The notes beneath the pieces were generated by a model. That model was given only the letters and a program-made list of their open reading frames with translations. It searched no databases and was not told the DNA's origin. This document shows positions 8,859 through 17,637 of a stretch of 64,000 nt of DNA, one piece after another; positions within the stretch are counted from its first letter, which is position 1, and every line of letters begins with the position of its first letter. Source of the DNA: Massilia antarctica (GTDB lineage Bacteria; Pseudomonadota; Gammaproteobacteria; Burkholderiales; Burkholderiaceae_D); assembly GCF_015689335.1 (NCBI RefSeq), contig NZ_CP065053.1:2108001-2172000 (forward strand), read 5' to 3'. The position numbers were made by a program, and so were the translations under genes.

Positions 8859-11800
8859 ATGAACGCACCGCTAGACCGGGCTCACCTCGACGCTGAGCCG
8901 TCGCACGAGATTTCGCTCGACGACAAATGGACCCTGGAGCGCGGCCGCGCCTTCATGACCGGCACCCAGGCGCTGATCCGCCTGCCGATGATGCAGCGCG
9001 AACGCGACCTCAAGGCCGGCCTGAACACCGCCGGTTACATCACCGGCTACCGCGGCTCGCCCGTGACCTCGGTCGACATGACCGCGGTCAAGGCCAAGAA
9101 GCACCTGGACGCCCACCACGTCAAGTTCCATCCCGGGATGAACGAAGACCTGGCCGCCACCGCGGTCTGGGGCACCCAGCAAACGAACCTGTTCAAGGAT
9201 GCCAAGTACGACGGCGTGTTCTCGATGTGGTACGGCAAAGGCCCCGGCGTGGACCGCTGCGGCGACGTTTTCAAGCACGCCAACAATGCCGGCAGCGCCA
9301 AGCATGGCGGCGTGCTGGTACTGGCCGGCGACGACCACGCGGCCAAGTCCTCGTCCACCGCGCACCAGTCGGACCATATCCTGAACGCCTGCGGCATTCC
9401 GGTGCTGTATCCGGCCTCGGTGCAGGAATATATCGACTACGGCCTGCACGCCTGGGCCATGAGCCGCTACACCGGCCTGTGGGTATCGATGAAGTGCGTC
9501 ACCGACATCATCGAATCGGGCGCCGTGGTCGACTTCGACCCGGACCGGGTCAAGATCGAACTGCCGACCGACTTCGTGCTGCCCGAGGGTGGCCTGAACA
9601 TCCGCTGGCCCGACACCGTGCTCGATATGGAAGTGCGGATGAACAGCTTCAAGTGGTACGCCGCGCTGGCTTACGCGCGCGTCAACAAGCTCAATAAAAT
9701 CATCTGGGACAGCCCGAAGCCGAAGATCGGCATCATCACCGCCGGTAAATCGTATCTGGACACGCGCCAGGCGCTGGCCGACCTGGGCATCGACGAGCAG
9801 GCCGCCGCCGATATCGGCATCCGCCTGTACAAGATCGGCATGACCTGGCCGCTCGAAGCGGAAGGCGTGCACGAATTCGCCAAGGGCCTCGACGAAATCC
9901 TGGTGGTCGAAGAGAAGCGCCAGATCCTGGAATACGCGCTCAAGGAAGAACTGTACAACCTGCCGGACGGCCAGCGTCCGCGCGTGGTCGGCAAATTCGA
10001 CGACACCGGCGAATGGTCGAACAAGGGCGGCACCGGCCACGGCGACTGGCTGCTGCCGGCCACCTATGAGCTCAACCCGGCCCAGATCGCACGCGCGATC
10101 GCCAGCCGCATTTCGCATTACTGCGCCGGCCATCCGGTCGAGCAGCGCGTCAAGGAACGCATCGCCTACCTGGAAGCGAAAGAGCTGGTACTGAAAAACG
10201 TCAGCACCAAGCCCAATCCGGACACCGACCGCACCCCGTATTTCTGCTCCGGCTGCCCGCACAATTCGTCGACCAAGGTGCCGGAAGGCTCGCGCGCCCT
10301 GGCCGGCATCGGCTGCCACTACATGGTGCTGTGGATGGACCGCGAAACCTCGACCTTCACCCACATGGGCGCCGAAGGCGTGACCTGGGTCGGCCAGGCG
10401 CCGTTCACCAACGAGAAGCACGTCTTCACCAACCTCGGCGACGGCACCTACTTCCACTCGGGGATCCTGGCGATCCGCGCGGCGGTGGCGGCCAAGGTCA
10501 ACATCACCTACAAGATCCTGTTCAACGATGCGGTGGCCATGACCGGCGGCCAGGAATTCGACGGCCCGCTCGACCCGGGCATGATCAGCCGCCAGATCGC
10601 GGCCGAAGGCGTGGGCCCGATCATCGTCGTCACCGACGAACCGGAAAAATACCCGTCCGACTACAAGTGGGCCGAAGGCGTGACCGTGCGCCACCGCAGC
10701 GAATTGATGGACGTGCAGCGCGAACTGCGCGACAAGCCGGGTGTGTCGGCCATGATCTACGACCAGACCTGTGCGTCCGAAAAGCGGCGCCGCCGGAAGC
10801 GCAACGAGTATCCGGATCCAGCCAAGCGCGCCGTCATCAACGAGGCCGTGTGCGAAGGCTGCGGCGACTGCTCGGTGCAGTCGAACTGCTTGTCGGTCGA
10901 ACCGCTGGAAACGGAACTGGGGCGCAAGCGCCAGATCAACCAGTCGTCCTGCAACAAGGACTTCTCGTGCGTGACGGGCTTCTGCCCGAGTTTTGTCACG
11001 GTCGAAGGCGGTTCGCTCAAGAAGCCGAAAAAAGCCGCCGCCGGCGAAGCGGCCCCGCCGCAGCTGCCGACGCCTGTGCTCAAAGGCACGGCCGCGCCGT
11101 ACGGCATCCTGATCACCGGGATCGGCGGCACCGGCGTGGTCACCGTCGGCCAGATCCTGGCGATGGCGGCCCACGTCGAAGGCAAGGGCGCCATTGTGCT
11201 CGACATGAGCGGACTGGCCCAAAAGGGCGGCCCGGTGATGTCGCACGTGCGCCTGGCCGACAAGCAGGCCGATTTGCATTCGACCCGCGTGGGCACCGGC
11301 AGCGCCGACCTGGTGATCGGCTGCGACCTGATCGTCACGGCCAGCCGCGACGCTCTCTCGCGCATGGGCGAAGGCCGCACGTACGCTGCCATCAACTCCA
11401 CCGGTTCGTCGACGGCGGCCTTCGTCAAGAACCCGGACTGGCAGTTCCCGGGCGCGTCCTCGCAGGCTGAGATCGTCAAGGCTTGCGGCGCCGAGCGCGT
11501 GGATTTTGTCGACGCCGGCCAGATTGCCACCGCGCTGATGGGCGACTCGATCGCCACCAATATGTTCATGCTCGGCTACGCGTGGCAAAAAGGCCAGGTT
11601 CCTTTGAGCGAAGCGTCGATCATGAAGGCGATTGAACTGAACAACGTCTCGGTGGGCTTTAACAAGAGCGCCTTTACGTGGGGCCGCACGGCGGCGCACG
11701 ACCTGGCGTCGCTGGTGAAAATGACCACACCGGCCAAGGTGATTGAATTCAAGCGCACGCAAAGCCTGGACGAGATCATCAACAGGCGCATCGAACTGTT

Positions 11801-12431
11801 GACCGCTTACCAGGACGTCGCCTACGCCAACCAGTACAAGGCGTTCGTGGACCAGGTGCGCGCCGAGGAAGCGAAGCTGGGCAAGGGCACGCGCCTGACC
11901 GAAGCGGTGGCGCGCTACTTCTACAAGCTGATGGCGTACAAGGACGAGTATGAAGTCGCGCGCCTGTACACCAATGGCGCCTTCCAGGAAAAGATCGCCG
12001 GCATGTTCGAGGGCGACATCAAGCTCAAGTTCCACCTGGCGCCGCCGCTGTTCGCCAAGCACGACTCCAAGGGCCAGCTGATCAAGCAGGAATTCGGTCC
12101 GTGGATGATGAAGGCGTTCGGCCTGCTGGCCAAGATGAAGGGCTTGCGTGGCGGCGCGCTCGACATCTTCGGCTACACCGGGGAGCGCAAGATGGAACGC
12201 GCGCTGATCGGCGAGTACCGCAACACGGTCGGCGGGCTGCTACCGAAGCTGACCGCGGAAACCCTGTCGCAAGCGGTGGCCATTGCCAGCATCCCTGAAG
12301 ATATTCGCGGGTACGGGCATGTGAAGGAACGTCACCTGAAGGCGGCCAAGGAGAAGGAAGCCGCGCTGCTGGCGGCCTTCGGCAAGCCGGCCTCGCCGGA
12401 CGGCGTGATCCAGATTCATCGGGTCGCGTAA
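8859..12431 (+). CDS. Indolepyruvate ferredoxin oxidoreductase, fused alpha/gamma subunits
   Basis: 1190 residues from ATG 8859 (ribosome binding site GGAGA at 8846-8850); the frame is open upstream but overlaps the hppD stop. Oxidatively decarboxylates aryl-pyruvates (indolepyruvate, phenylpyruvate) to the acyl-CoA with ferredoxin as acceptor. The order is: a pyrimidine-binding 2-oxoacid oxidoreductase region (to about residue 400), a thiamine-diphosphate-binding region (FTNLGDGTYFHSG near 526, then ILFNDAVAMTGGQ), a 4Fe-4S-like Cys cluster (VCEGCGDCSVQSNC near 663) and a C-terminal gamma-type catalytic domain (ITGIGGTGVVTVGQ near 750). The fused form is typical of aerobic proteobacteria. 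It follows hppD, which supports a role in aromatic amino-acid use. Three 15-base repeats cover the stop codon. Confidence 0.93.
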   Translation: MNAPLDRAHLDAEPSHEISLDDKWTLERGRAFMTGTQALIRLPMMQRERDLKAGLNTAGYITGYRGSPVTSVDMTAVKAKKHLDAHHVKFHPGMNEDLAATAVWGTQQTNLFKDAKYDGVFSMWYGKGPGVDRCGDVFKHANNAGSAKHGGVLVLAGDDHAAKSSSTAHQSDHILNACGIPVLYPASVQEYIDYGLHAWAMSRYTGLWVSMKCVTDIIESGAVVDFDPDRVKIELPTDFVLPEGGLNIRWPDTVLDMEVRMNSFKWYAALAYARVNKLNKIIWDSPKPKIGIITAGKSYLDTRQALADLGIDEQAAADIGIRLYKIGMTWPLEAEGVHEFAKGLDEILVVEEKRQILEYALKEELYNLPDGQRPRVVGKFDDTGEWSNKGGTGHGDWLLPATYELNPAQIARAIASRISHYCAGHPVEQRVKERIAYLEAKELVLKNVSTKPNPDTDRTPYFCSGCPHNSSTKVPEGSRALAGIGCHYMVLWMDRETSTFTHMGAEGVTWVGQAPFTNEKHVFTNLGDGTYFHSGILAIRAAVAAKVNITYKILFNDAVAMTGGQEFDGPLDPGMISRQIAAEGVGPIIVVTDEPEKYPSDYKWAEGVTVRHRSELMDVQRELRDKPGVSAMIYDQTCASEKRRRRKRNEYPDPAKRAVINEAVCEGCGDCSVQSNCLSVEPLETELGRKRQINQSSCNKDFSCVTGFCPSFVTVEGGSLKKPKKAAAGEAAPPQLPTPVLKGTAAPYGILITGIGGTGVVTVGQILAMAAHVEGKGAIVLDMSGLAQKGGPVMSHVRLADKQADLHSTRVGTGSADLVIGCDLIVTASRDALSRMGEGRTYAAINSTGSSTAAFVKNPDWQFPGASSQAEIVKACGAERVDFVDAGQIATALMGDSIATNMFMLGYAWQKGQVPLSEASIMKAIELNNVSVGFNKSAFTWGRTAAHDLASLVKMTTPAKVIEFKRTQSLDEIINRRIELLTAYQDVAYANQYKAFVDQVRAEEAKLGKGTRLTEAVARYFYKLMAYKDEYEVARLYTNGAFQEKIAGMFEGDIKLKFHLAPPLFAKHDSKGQLIKQEFGPWMMKAFGLLAKMKGLRGGALDIFGYTGERKMERALIGEYRNTVGGLLPKLTAETLSQAVAIASIPEDIRGYGHVKERHLKAAKEKEAALLAAFGKPASPDGVIQIHRVA

Positions 12432-12464
12432 GACCGGGTCGCGTAATACCTGTTCGCGCAAGAT
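12420..12464 (+). repeat. Three 15-bp tandem units over the oxidoreductase stop codon
   Basis: Units CGGGTCGCGTAAGAC (12420-12434), CGGGTCGCGTAATAC (12435-12449) and a decayed CTGTTCGCGCAAGAT (12450-12464). The first TAA is the stop; the second unit provides another in-frame TAA. Confidence 0.85.
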
Positions 12465-12466
12465 GA

Positions 12467-12496
12467 ATGGCCCGCCCTCGAGCGGGCCATTTTTTT
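12467..12496 (+). terminator. Rho-independent terminator after the hppD-oxidoreductase genes
   Basis: Perfect 9-bp stem ATGGCCCGC/GCGGGCCAT (12467-12475 and 12482-12490), six-base loop, followed at once by a T run (12491-12496). Confidence 0.93.
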
Positions 12497-12542
12497 ATCC
12501 GGGGTATCATGGAGGCTTCGCAATCGACGAGGCCAGACAACC

Positions 12543-12944
12543 ATGTTCATCACCGCCAAGGGTACTTTCGAGATCACCATGCAGGCGCCGCCATCCGGCG
12601 AGGGCGCGGGACGCGTTTCCCTGGGCCGGATGCTGATCGATAAATACTACAGCGGCGATTTGATCGGCATCGGCCAGGGCGAGATGCTCTCGGCCGGCAA
12701 TCCCGCCGCCGGTTCGGCAGGGTACGTGGCCATCGAACACGTGACCGGCACCCTGGACGGCATGAGCGGCAGCTTCGCGCTGCAGCACGCCGGCACCATG
12801 CATGCGGGCGCCAGCCATCTGTCAATCAGCATCGTGCCCGGTTCTGGGACCGAGGGACTCTCCGGCATCCAGGGCAAGTTCAAGCTCGATATCGTCGACA
12901 GCAAGCATTACTACGAACTTGAGTACACGATGGATGAGGTGTGA
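12543..12944 (+). CDS. DUF3224 family protein
   Basis: 133 residues, no signal peptide. The layout KGTFEITMQAPP... SLGRMLIDKYYSGDLIG.G.GEML followed by YVAIEHVTGTLDGMSGSFALQH and the C-terminal GLSGIQGKFKLDI matches DUF3224, a small beta-barrel family (allene-oxide-cyclase-like fold) of unknown function. The repeated G.L.G..G.F pattern is the visible signature. It lies downstream of the terminator at 12467-12496 and is likely a single-gene unit; TATCAT near 12505 could be its -10 box. No Shine-Dalgarno stands out. Function cannot be inferred from neighbours. Confidence 0.8.
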   Translation: MFITAKGTFEITMQAPPSGEGAGRVSLGRMLIDKYYSGDLIGIGQGEMLSAGNPAAGSAGYVAIEHVTGTLDGMSGSFALQHAGTMHAGASHLSISIVPGSGTEGLSGIQGKFKLDIVDSKHYYELEYTMDEV

Positions 12945-13035
12945 CTCGCTACGCACGTCACCTCTGAACCGCCATTGGCGGAAATGACTTCCCGCCGATG
13001 ACGGTCTTGCATATCGTGGCCGCCACGACGGCTTC

Positions 13036-13431
13036 CTACGGCATCAAGATCGCCACCAGAATCATCCCCAGCCCCACCATCGACGCCGTCCACACAATCG
13101 AGCGCACCACTGGAATGCCGGCCGCGTACAGCGGCACATACACCACCCGCGCGATCAGATAAGCCCAGGCGCCCCACAAGGTCAGGGCGCCCTCGCGTCC
13201 GCCCGCATGCGCGATCAGGACGGCCGCCGCGAACAGCGGCAAGGTCTCGAACAGATTGGCCTGCGCCCGCTGCAGGCGCGCCGTCACGGGCCGCGGTGGC
13301 GGCGCCCCACCGTCGCGCGGCCCCATGTTGTACTCCATCCCGGTTTCCTTGTTCCGGAATGAGCTGGTCAGCATGATCTGCACCACCGCCAGCACCAGGG
13401 TCCAGCCCAGGATCATCAGTTCGGTCGTCAT
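13036..13431 (-). CDS. MAPEG-family membrane protein
   Basis: 131 residues with four hydrophobic helices (about 6-22, 60-80, 83-102, 110-130). The loop after helix 1 (SSFRNKETGMEYNMGPRD) and the RLQRAQANLFETLPLFAAAV segment are typical of the MAPEG superfamily (membrane-associated eicosanoid/glutathione metabolism proteins); bacterial members bind glutathione or are of unknown function. It is transcribed toward the DUF3224 gene and away from the large peptidase genes. The 91-base gap to the DUF3224 gene contains a small hairpin (CGCCATTGGCG) but no clear terminator. Confidence 0.85.
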   Translation of the reverse strand: MTTELMILGWTLVLAVVQIMLTSSFRNKETGMEYNMGPRDGGAPPPRPVTARLQRAQANLFETLPLFAAAVLIAHAGGREGALTLWGAWAYLIARVVYVPLYAAGIPVVRSIVWTASMVGLGMILVAILMP

Positions 13432-13514
13432 CGCTTTTTTCCCCTTGAACGCCGGCGGTTGCCGGCAATATGGTCAGATTAACAAAGAAAACCCGAAGGC
13501 TCTGCACGGCTGAT

Positions 13515-13614
13515 ATTGCTTTTTGTGTATATATATTGCAAATGGAAAATTTGTACCTACGATTGTCCGTTAAAATTAGATGTTTTGCAGCATCCCCGGT
13601 GCCTGGAGAGCCTC
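13515..13614 (+). promoter_or_regulatory. Conserved promoter/leader block of first M48 gene
   Basis: Shares two blocks with the region before the second M48 gene: TTTTGTGTATATATATTGC near 13521-13539 (extended -10-like TGTGTATATA) and TTAAAATTAGATGTTTTGCA near 13570-13589. GGAGAG at 13605-13610 is a strong Shine-Dalgarno placed six bases before the ATT codon at 13615. No ATG or GTG occurs in frame in this stretch. Confidence 0.6.
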
Positions 13615-16600
13615 ATTAACACCCCGATCAACGCCATTTCGCCCGAACTGGCCGCGCGCCTGACCGCGCCGAGCGCCGCCTACAAGAACAGCGTGCGTCT
13701 TGCGGTGGCCTGCCTGCTGCTGTTCGTCTGCCTGTACTGCGGGATGGCCGGCTGGTTCGTGTACACAGCCTGGCAGGTGTTCGTCGATGGCGCCGGCAGC
13801 GACCTTGACGGCTTTTCCTACTTCATGGCCGCCTGCTCGCTGTTCATCGGCGCGTCGATGATCAAGGCGATGGTCTCGGTTCGCAGCTCGCGCCACGAGG
13901 GTTTGCTCGAAGTGACAGAAAAGGACCAGCCACGCCTGTTCGCCTATCTGTTCGAGCTGGCCGACGCCGCCCGCGCACCGCGTCCGCACAGGGTATTCCT
14001 GTCGGCCAAGGTGAACGCCAGCGTGTTCCACGACATGTCGCTGTACAACCTGATTTTCCCGGCCAGGAAAAGTCTCGAGATCGGCCTGCCGCTGATCAAC
14101 GTGCTCTCGCGCGGCGAATTGCGCGCCGTGCTGGCCCATGAATTCGGCCATTTCGCGCAGCGCTCGATGGCGGTCGGCGGCTGGGTCTACGTGGCCCGGC
14201 AAATCGTCAGCCATGTGGTCACGCAGCGCGACAAACTGGATGCCTTGCTGGAAGGGGTATGCAGGATCGATGCCCGCCTGGTTTTGCTTGCCGGCCCGCT
14301 GCAACTGATCATCTGGTCGATCCGCTCGCTGATCGACTCCGTGTTCCGCCTGGTGGTGATGATGCAGCGCGCCCTGTCGCGCGAGATGGAAATGCAGGCC
14401 GACCTGGTGGCCGTGTCCTTGACCGGCAGCGATGCCCTGATCCACGCGCTGCACCGCATGCGCGGCGCCGACGACGCCTGGACGCGCGCGCTCGCCTTCA
14501 TCGCCACCGAACATGCTGGCGGGCGTGCCACGCGCGACGTGTTTTCGGTGCAGACCGAGATGCTGCGGCTGATGAGCGGCATCCTCAACGACCCCACGTA
14601 CGCCGGGGTCCCGCCCTTGCCCGAGCAAGGCCGCGACCAGCATCGCATTTTCAAGGCCGGCCTGGCCCAGCGCCCCAGGATGTGGCTGACCCACCCGCTC
14701 AATCACGAACGCGAAGAAAACGCCAAGCGCATTTACGTGGCCGCGCCGCCCGATCCGGTCAGCGCCTGGGCGGTCTTCGACCACACCGCCTCGCTACGCG
14801 CCGGGATGACCCGCTATCTGCTCGGCGAGGGCGACAGCGTCGCGGTCGACCTGGACCAGTCGCTGCAGGCGCTGGCGCAGCCCTTCCAGCGCGAGCAGTT
14901 CCACGCGCGCTATCGCGGCATTTATTTTGGCCGCGCGCTGACCCGCCATGCGCGCGACATGAGCGCACTGCGCGCGGGCCACTACCAGGCCAGGCAGGAG
15001 CTACTCGATTCGCTCTACCCGGCCGCGCTGGCTGCCGATATCGAACAGCTGCGTACCCTGGAAAACGAACGCGCCCAGCTCGACGCCCTGATCGCCGGAA
15101 CCTTGACAGCGGCCGGCAGCGAGGTGCACGTGCGCGGCGAAAAATTCGGCATGGCGCAACTGCCGGCCGCACTGGCGCGGCTGCAGGAAGACATCGCCAG
15201 GATCGCCGCGCGCTTGCACCAGCACGACTGGCTGTGCCGCAGCTGGCACCAGAACATGGGGCACCAGCTCGGGCGCGGCTGGGACGCGTATCTGGACGGC
15301 ATGCTGGCGCTGGTGCACTACGCCGAACACCGCCTGGCCGCCCTGCGCGACGCCCAGGGCATGCTCGACAACGCGGTGGCGATGGTCACCGCGCTGCGCC
15401 GCGTGAATGCCGACGGCGTCACGCGCGTGGTCGGCGAGGCCAATGAACTGCATAAGGTGATGACCCAGCTCTACCGCGAAGCCGGCTCGGTGCACCTGTC
15501 GCCGCGCCTGCTCGAGCAGCTTGGCATGGAGTCCGGCTGGGGCGCGGCGCTGGGCCAATTCGGCATGGAGTTAGCCTACGAAGGCAACATCAACGCATGG
15601 ATGCGCGAGGCCGCGCCGCTGGTCACGTCGCTGTCCGAGCGGCTCGATGCCTTGCGCGGCGCGGCGCTCGACGAGTTGCTGGCGACCGAAGCGAAGATCG
15701 CGCGCTGCTCGCGTATCGGCGAAGGGATGCGCGCCGCCCCGACGCATTCGCGCGTGCCGTCGTCGTACCCGGTGCTGCTGGCGGGCGGCGAACGCCAGCG
15801 CCAGCGCCAGCTCGGCTGGTGGGCGCGTTTCCAGCTGGCCGACGGCCGGGCGCCGGCCGCCGCGCGCCTGCTGGTGGCAGGGACGATCGTGATTGCCGCG
15901 CTCAGTGCCGGCAAGTTCGGCGCCGGCGGCGTGTCGGTGTTTGCCAGCGACCCGGTGATCATGGTCTACAACGGCCTTGGCACGCCGGTGCGGGTGAAAA
16001 TCGACGGCAGGCGGCAGAACGTGGCCGCCCACGCGCATATGGGGTTCAGCGTGCCGGTGCTGGGCAAGCATCATGTGGAGACGCGCAGCGAAGACGGGCG
16101 CCTGATCGAAGCCTTCGACGCGCTCTCGAAGCCGCTCGCGCATCCGGTCTACAACGTGGCCTCGGCCGCGCCGCTGCTGGAGTGGACGGCGGTCTATGGT
16201 CCCGCCGAGCCGGTGCCGCAAAAGATGCTGGGTACGCCGCGCTGGATCGACAGCAAGGTCGATCTCATGTTCGAGCGGCCGCCCCTGGGCATTTCCGGCA
16301 AGGGCGGCGGCCACCGCAGCGTGTTGAGCGGCATGGGCGAATTGGCGCCGGAAACCCAGTTGTCGATGCTCGCCGATGGGTCGCTGGCCAGCAGCCTCGC
16401 CCTGGTTCATGCGCGCTGGGACAGTACCGCCACGGCGGACGCCGAAACCTGGCTTGGTTTCGCCGGACAGCTCCCGGAATTCGCCGCCGTGCTCCGCGAG
16501 CGCCTGCGCGCCGCGCCGCGCGACGTGATGCTGCGCCGCGTCGAGATGGACCGCGCCAGCGCCGTCAGCAAGCCGGCGCTGTGCGCGGACCTCGCCGCCC

Positions 16601-17445
16601 AGGCGGCGGCGCGGCCCGACGACGGCGACTTTGCCTACCTTGCGCTGCGCTGCCAGGGCGACAACGCCGGCATCGCACGCCGGATGGCCGAAGCGCGCGC
16701 GCGCTGGCCGAACAACCTGTGGCTGGCACGCTGGATCGCCTACGACAGGATGCAGGCCGGGGATGTCGCCGGTGCGGTGCCCGCGCTCGAGCAACTGGTG
16801 CGCGGCACGCCGGCCATGGCGGACGATGCCGGCATGAGCCTGGCGCGGGTGCGGCGCATGCTGGCGCCGGATTTGTCTTCCGCCGACCTCGGTGCGCTGG
16901 CGGCAACATCGCACCGATTGCAGCGCTTGCTGGAGATCGAAGAAGGGCCGTCGCCGCTCGCGTCGGTGCGCCCCTACCAGATGCTTGCGGCCGGGCGCAT
17001 CGACGAGGCCACCCGAGGGGAGCAAGCGGATCCAGGGCGTACGGCGCACGTGCTGCGGCTGGCGGCCGGCTCGGACGGGGCCGATGCCGCCATGATCAAG
17101 CGCGCCATGGCGCTGCCGTTCGGGCAAGGCCAGGACGGCGCCACCATCTGGACCGGGCTGGCGCTGGCGACCCGCCATGGCTACGACGCGGCGCCCTGGC
17201 GCGCGGAGACGCGCGCCGCCTCCGGCTCGGACCAGCAGCGCATGCTGGCCTTCTTCGACCGCATCGCCGCAGGCAAGGATCCGCTCGCGGCCGACCGCCT
17301 GCTCGACGCGGCCGACCCCGAGATGCGCATGCACGCCTGGAGCGCCGCGCTGGTGCTGTTGGGCGACAAGGCGCCGCCCGCGTGGCGCAAGGCGGTCGCG
17401 CGGATGCTGTTTGCATCGGAGCGCCCGTACTTCAAGGAGTCGTAA
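13615..17445 (+). CDS. Giant membrane M48-family metallopeptidase, copy A, predicted ATT start
   Basis: About 1276 residues. TM helices at about 30-50 and 68-88 are followed by a soluble M48 (Ste24/HtpX-like) domain with the zinc site HEFGH at 175-179 and the third-ligand motif E259-MQA-D263 (SREMEMQADLVAV). A long helical, partly coiled-coil region covers about 450-720, another TM lies near 750, a small beta domain follows (VIMVYNGLGTPVRVKID), and a C-terminal helical-repeat region of about 400 residues, TPR-like, reaches the end. The reading frame extends upstream only to a TTG at 13516, inside the promoter block. The Shine-Dalgarno GGAGAG is six bases before ATT 13615, and similarity with copy B begins exactly there. 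Substrate unknown; a zinc endopeptidase acting at the inner membrane is expected. Confidence 0.85.
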   Translation: MNTPINAISPELAARLTAPSAAYKNSVRLAVACLLLFVCLYCGMAGWFVYTAWQVFVDGAGSDLDGFSYFMAACSLFIGASMIKAMVSVRSSRHEGLLEVTEKDQPRLFAYLFELADAARAPRPHRVFLSAKVNASVFHDMSLYNLIFPARKSLEIGLPLINVLSRGELRAVLAHEFGHFAQRSMAVGGWVYVARQIVSHVVTQRDKLDALLEGVCRIDARLVLLAGPLQLIIWSIRSLIDSVFRLVVMMQRALSREMEMQADLVAVSLTGSDALIHALHRMRGADDAWTRALAFIATEHAGGRATRDVFSVQTEMLRLMSGILNDPTYAGVPPLPEQGRDQHRIFKAGLAQRPRMWLTHPLNHEREENAKRIYVAAPPDPVSAWAVFDHTASLRAGMTRYLLGEGDSVAVDLDQSLQALAQPFQREQFHARYRGIYFGRALTRHARDMSALRAGHYQARQELLDSLYPAALAADIEQLRTLENERAQLDALIAGTLTAAGSEVHVRGEKFGMAQLPAALARLQEDIARIAARLHQHDWLCRSWHQNMGHQLGRGWDAYLDGMLALVHYAEHRLAALRDAQGMLDNAVAMVTALRRVNADGVTRVVGEANELHKVMTQLYREAGSVHLSPRLLEQLGMESGWGAALGQFGMELAYEGNINAWMREAAPLVTSLSERLDALRGAALDELLATEAKIARCSRIGEGMRAAPTHSRVPSSYPVLLAGGERQRQRQLGWWARFQLADGRAPAAARLLVAGTIVIAALSAGKFGAGGVSVFASDPVIMVYNGLGTPVRVKIDGRRQNVAAHAHMGFSVPVLGKHHVETRSEDGRLIEAFDALSKPLAHPVYNVASAAPLLEWTAVYGPAEPVPQKMLGTPRWIDSKVDLMFERPPLGISGKGGGHRSVLSGMGELAPETQLSMLADGSLASSLALVHARWDSTATADAETWLGFAGQLPEFAAVLRERLRAAPRDVMLRRVEMDRASAVSKPALCADLAAQAAARPDDGDFAYLALRCQGDNAGIARRMAEARARWPNNLWLARWIAYDRMQAGDVAGAVPALEQLVRGTPAMADDAGMSLARVRRMLAPDLSSADLGALAATSHRLQRLLEIEEGPSPLASVRPYQMLAAGRIDEATRGEQADPGRTAHVLRLAAGSDGADAAMIKRAMALPFGQGQDGATIWTGLALATRHGYDAAPWRAETRAASGSDQQRMLAFFDRIAAGKDPLAADRLLDAADPEMRMHAWSAALVLLGDKAPPAWRKAVARMLFASERPYFKES

Positions 17446-17537
17446 GCACAGCGCGGATTGCTCACGCCGGAAGTGCCGCTGATCTGCGCCCGGCCGCATC
17501 AGGCAAGCGCCATGCCGTGCATGCTCGTCGTTGCATT

Positions 17538-17637
17538 TTGTGCATATATATTGCGTTTAGACAAAGCCCTCCAGCGTTTCTCCATTAAAATTGAACGTTT
17601 TGCATCTTTGCACCTTCCTCAACGCCAGGAGACCGCC
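17538..17637 (+). promoter_or_regulatory. Conserved promoter/leader block of second M48 gene
   Basis: Repeats the blocks seen before copy A: TTTTGTGCATATATATTGC near 17536-17554 and ATTAAAATTGAACGTTTTGCA near 17584-17604. AGGAGA at 17627-17632 lies six bases before the ATC codon at 17638. The sequence between the blocks has diverged, so the conserved pieces are probably functional. Confidence 0.6.

Noticed and set aside
8871..12062. Very long antisense open frame (over 1000 codons) opposite the indolepyruvate oxidoreductase gene
   Set aside because: It mirrors the real gene, has low-complexity Arg/Ala/Val/His-rich translation and no family motifs; high third-position GC makes such shadows common here.
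17512..17523. ATG codons at 17512 and 17521 as the start of the second M48 gene
   Set aside because: They lie before the conserved promoter block, lack a ribosome binding site and encode sequence absent from the first copy.
15597..17588. Same-strand, other-frame open stretch of 663 codons inside the first M48 gene
   Set aside because: Arg/Ala-rich frame-shifted translation of the real gene; the M48 frame carries the zinc motif and aligns with copy B.
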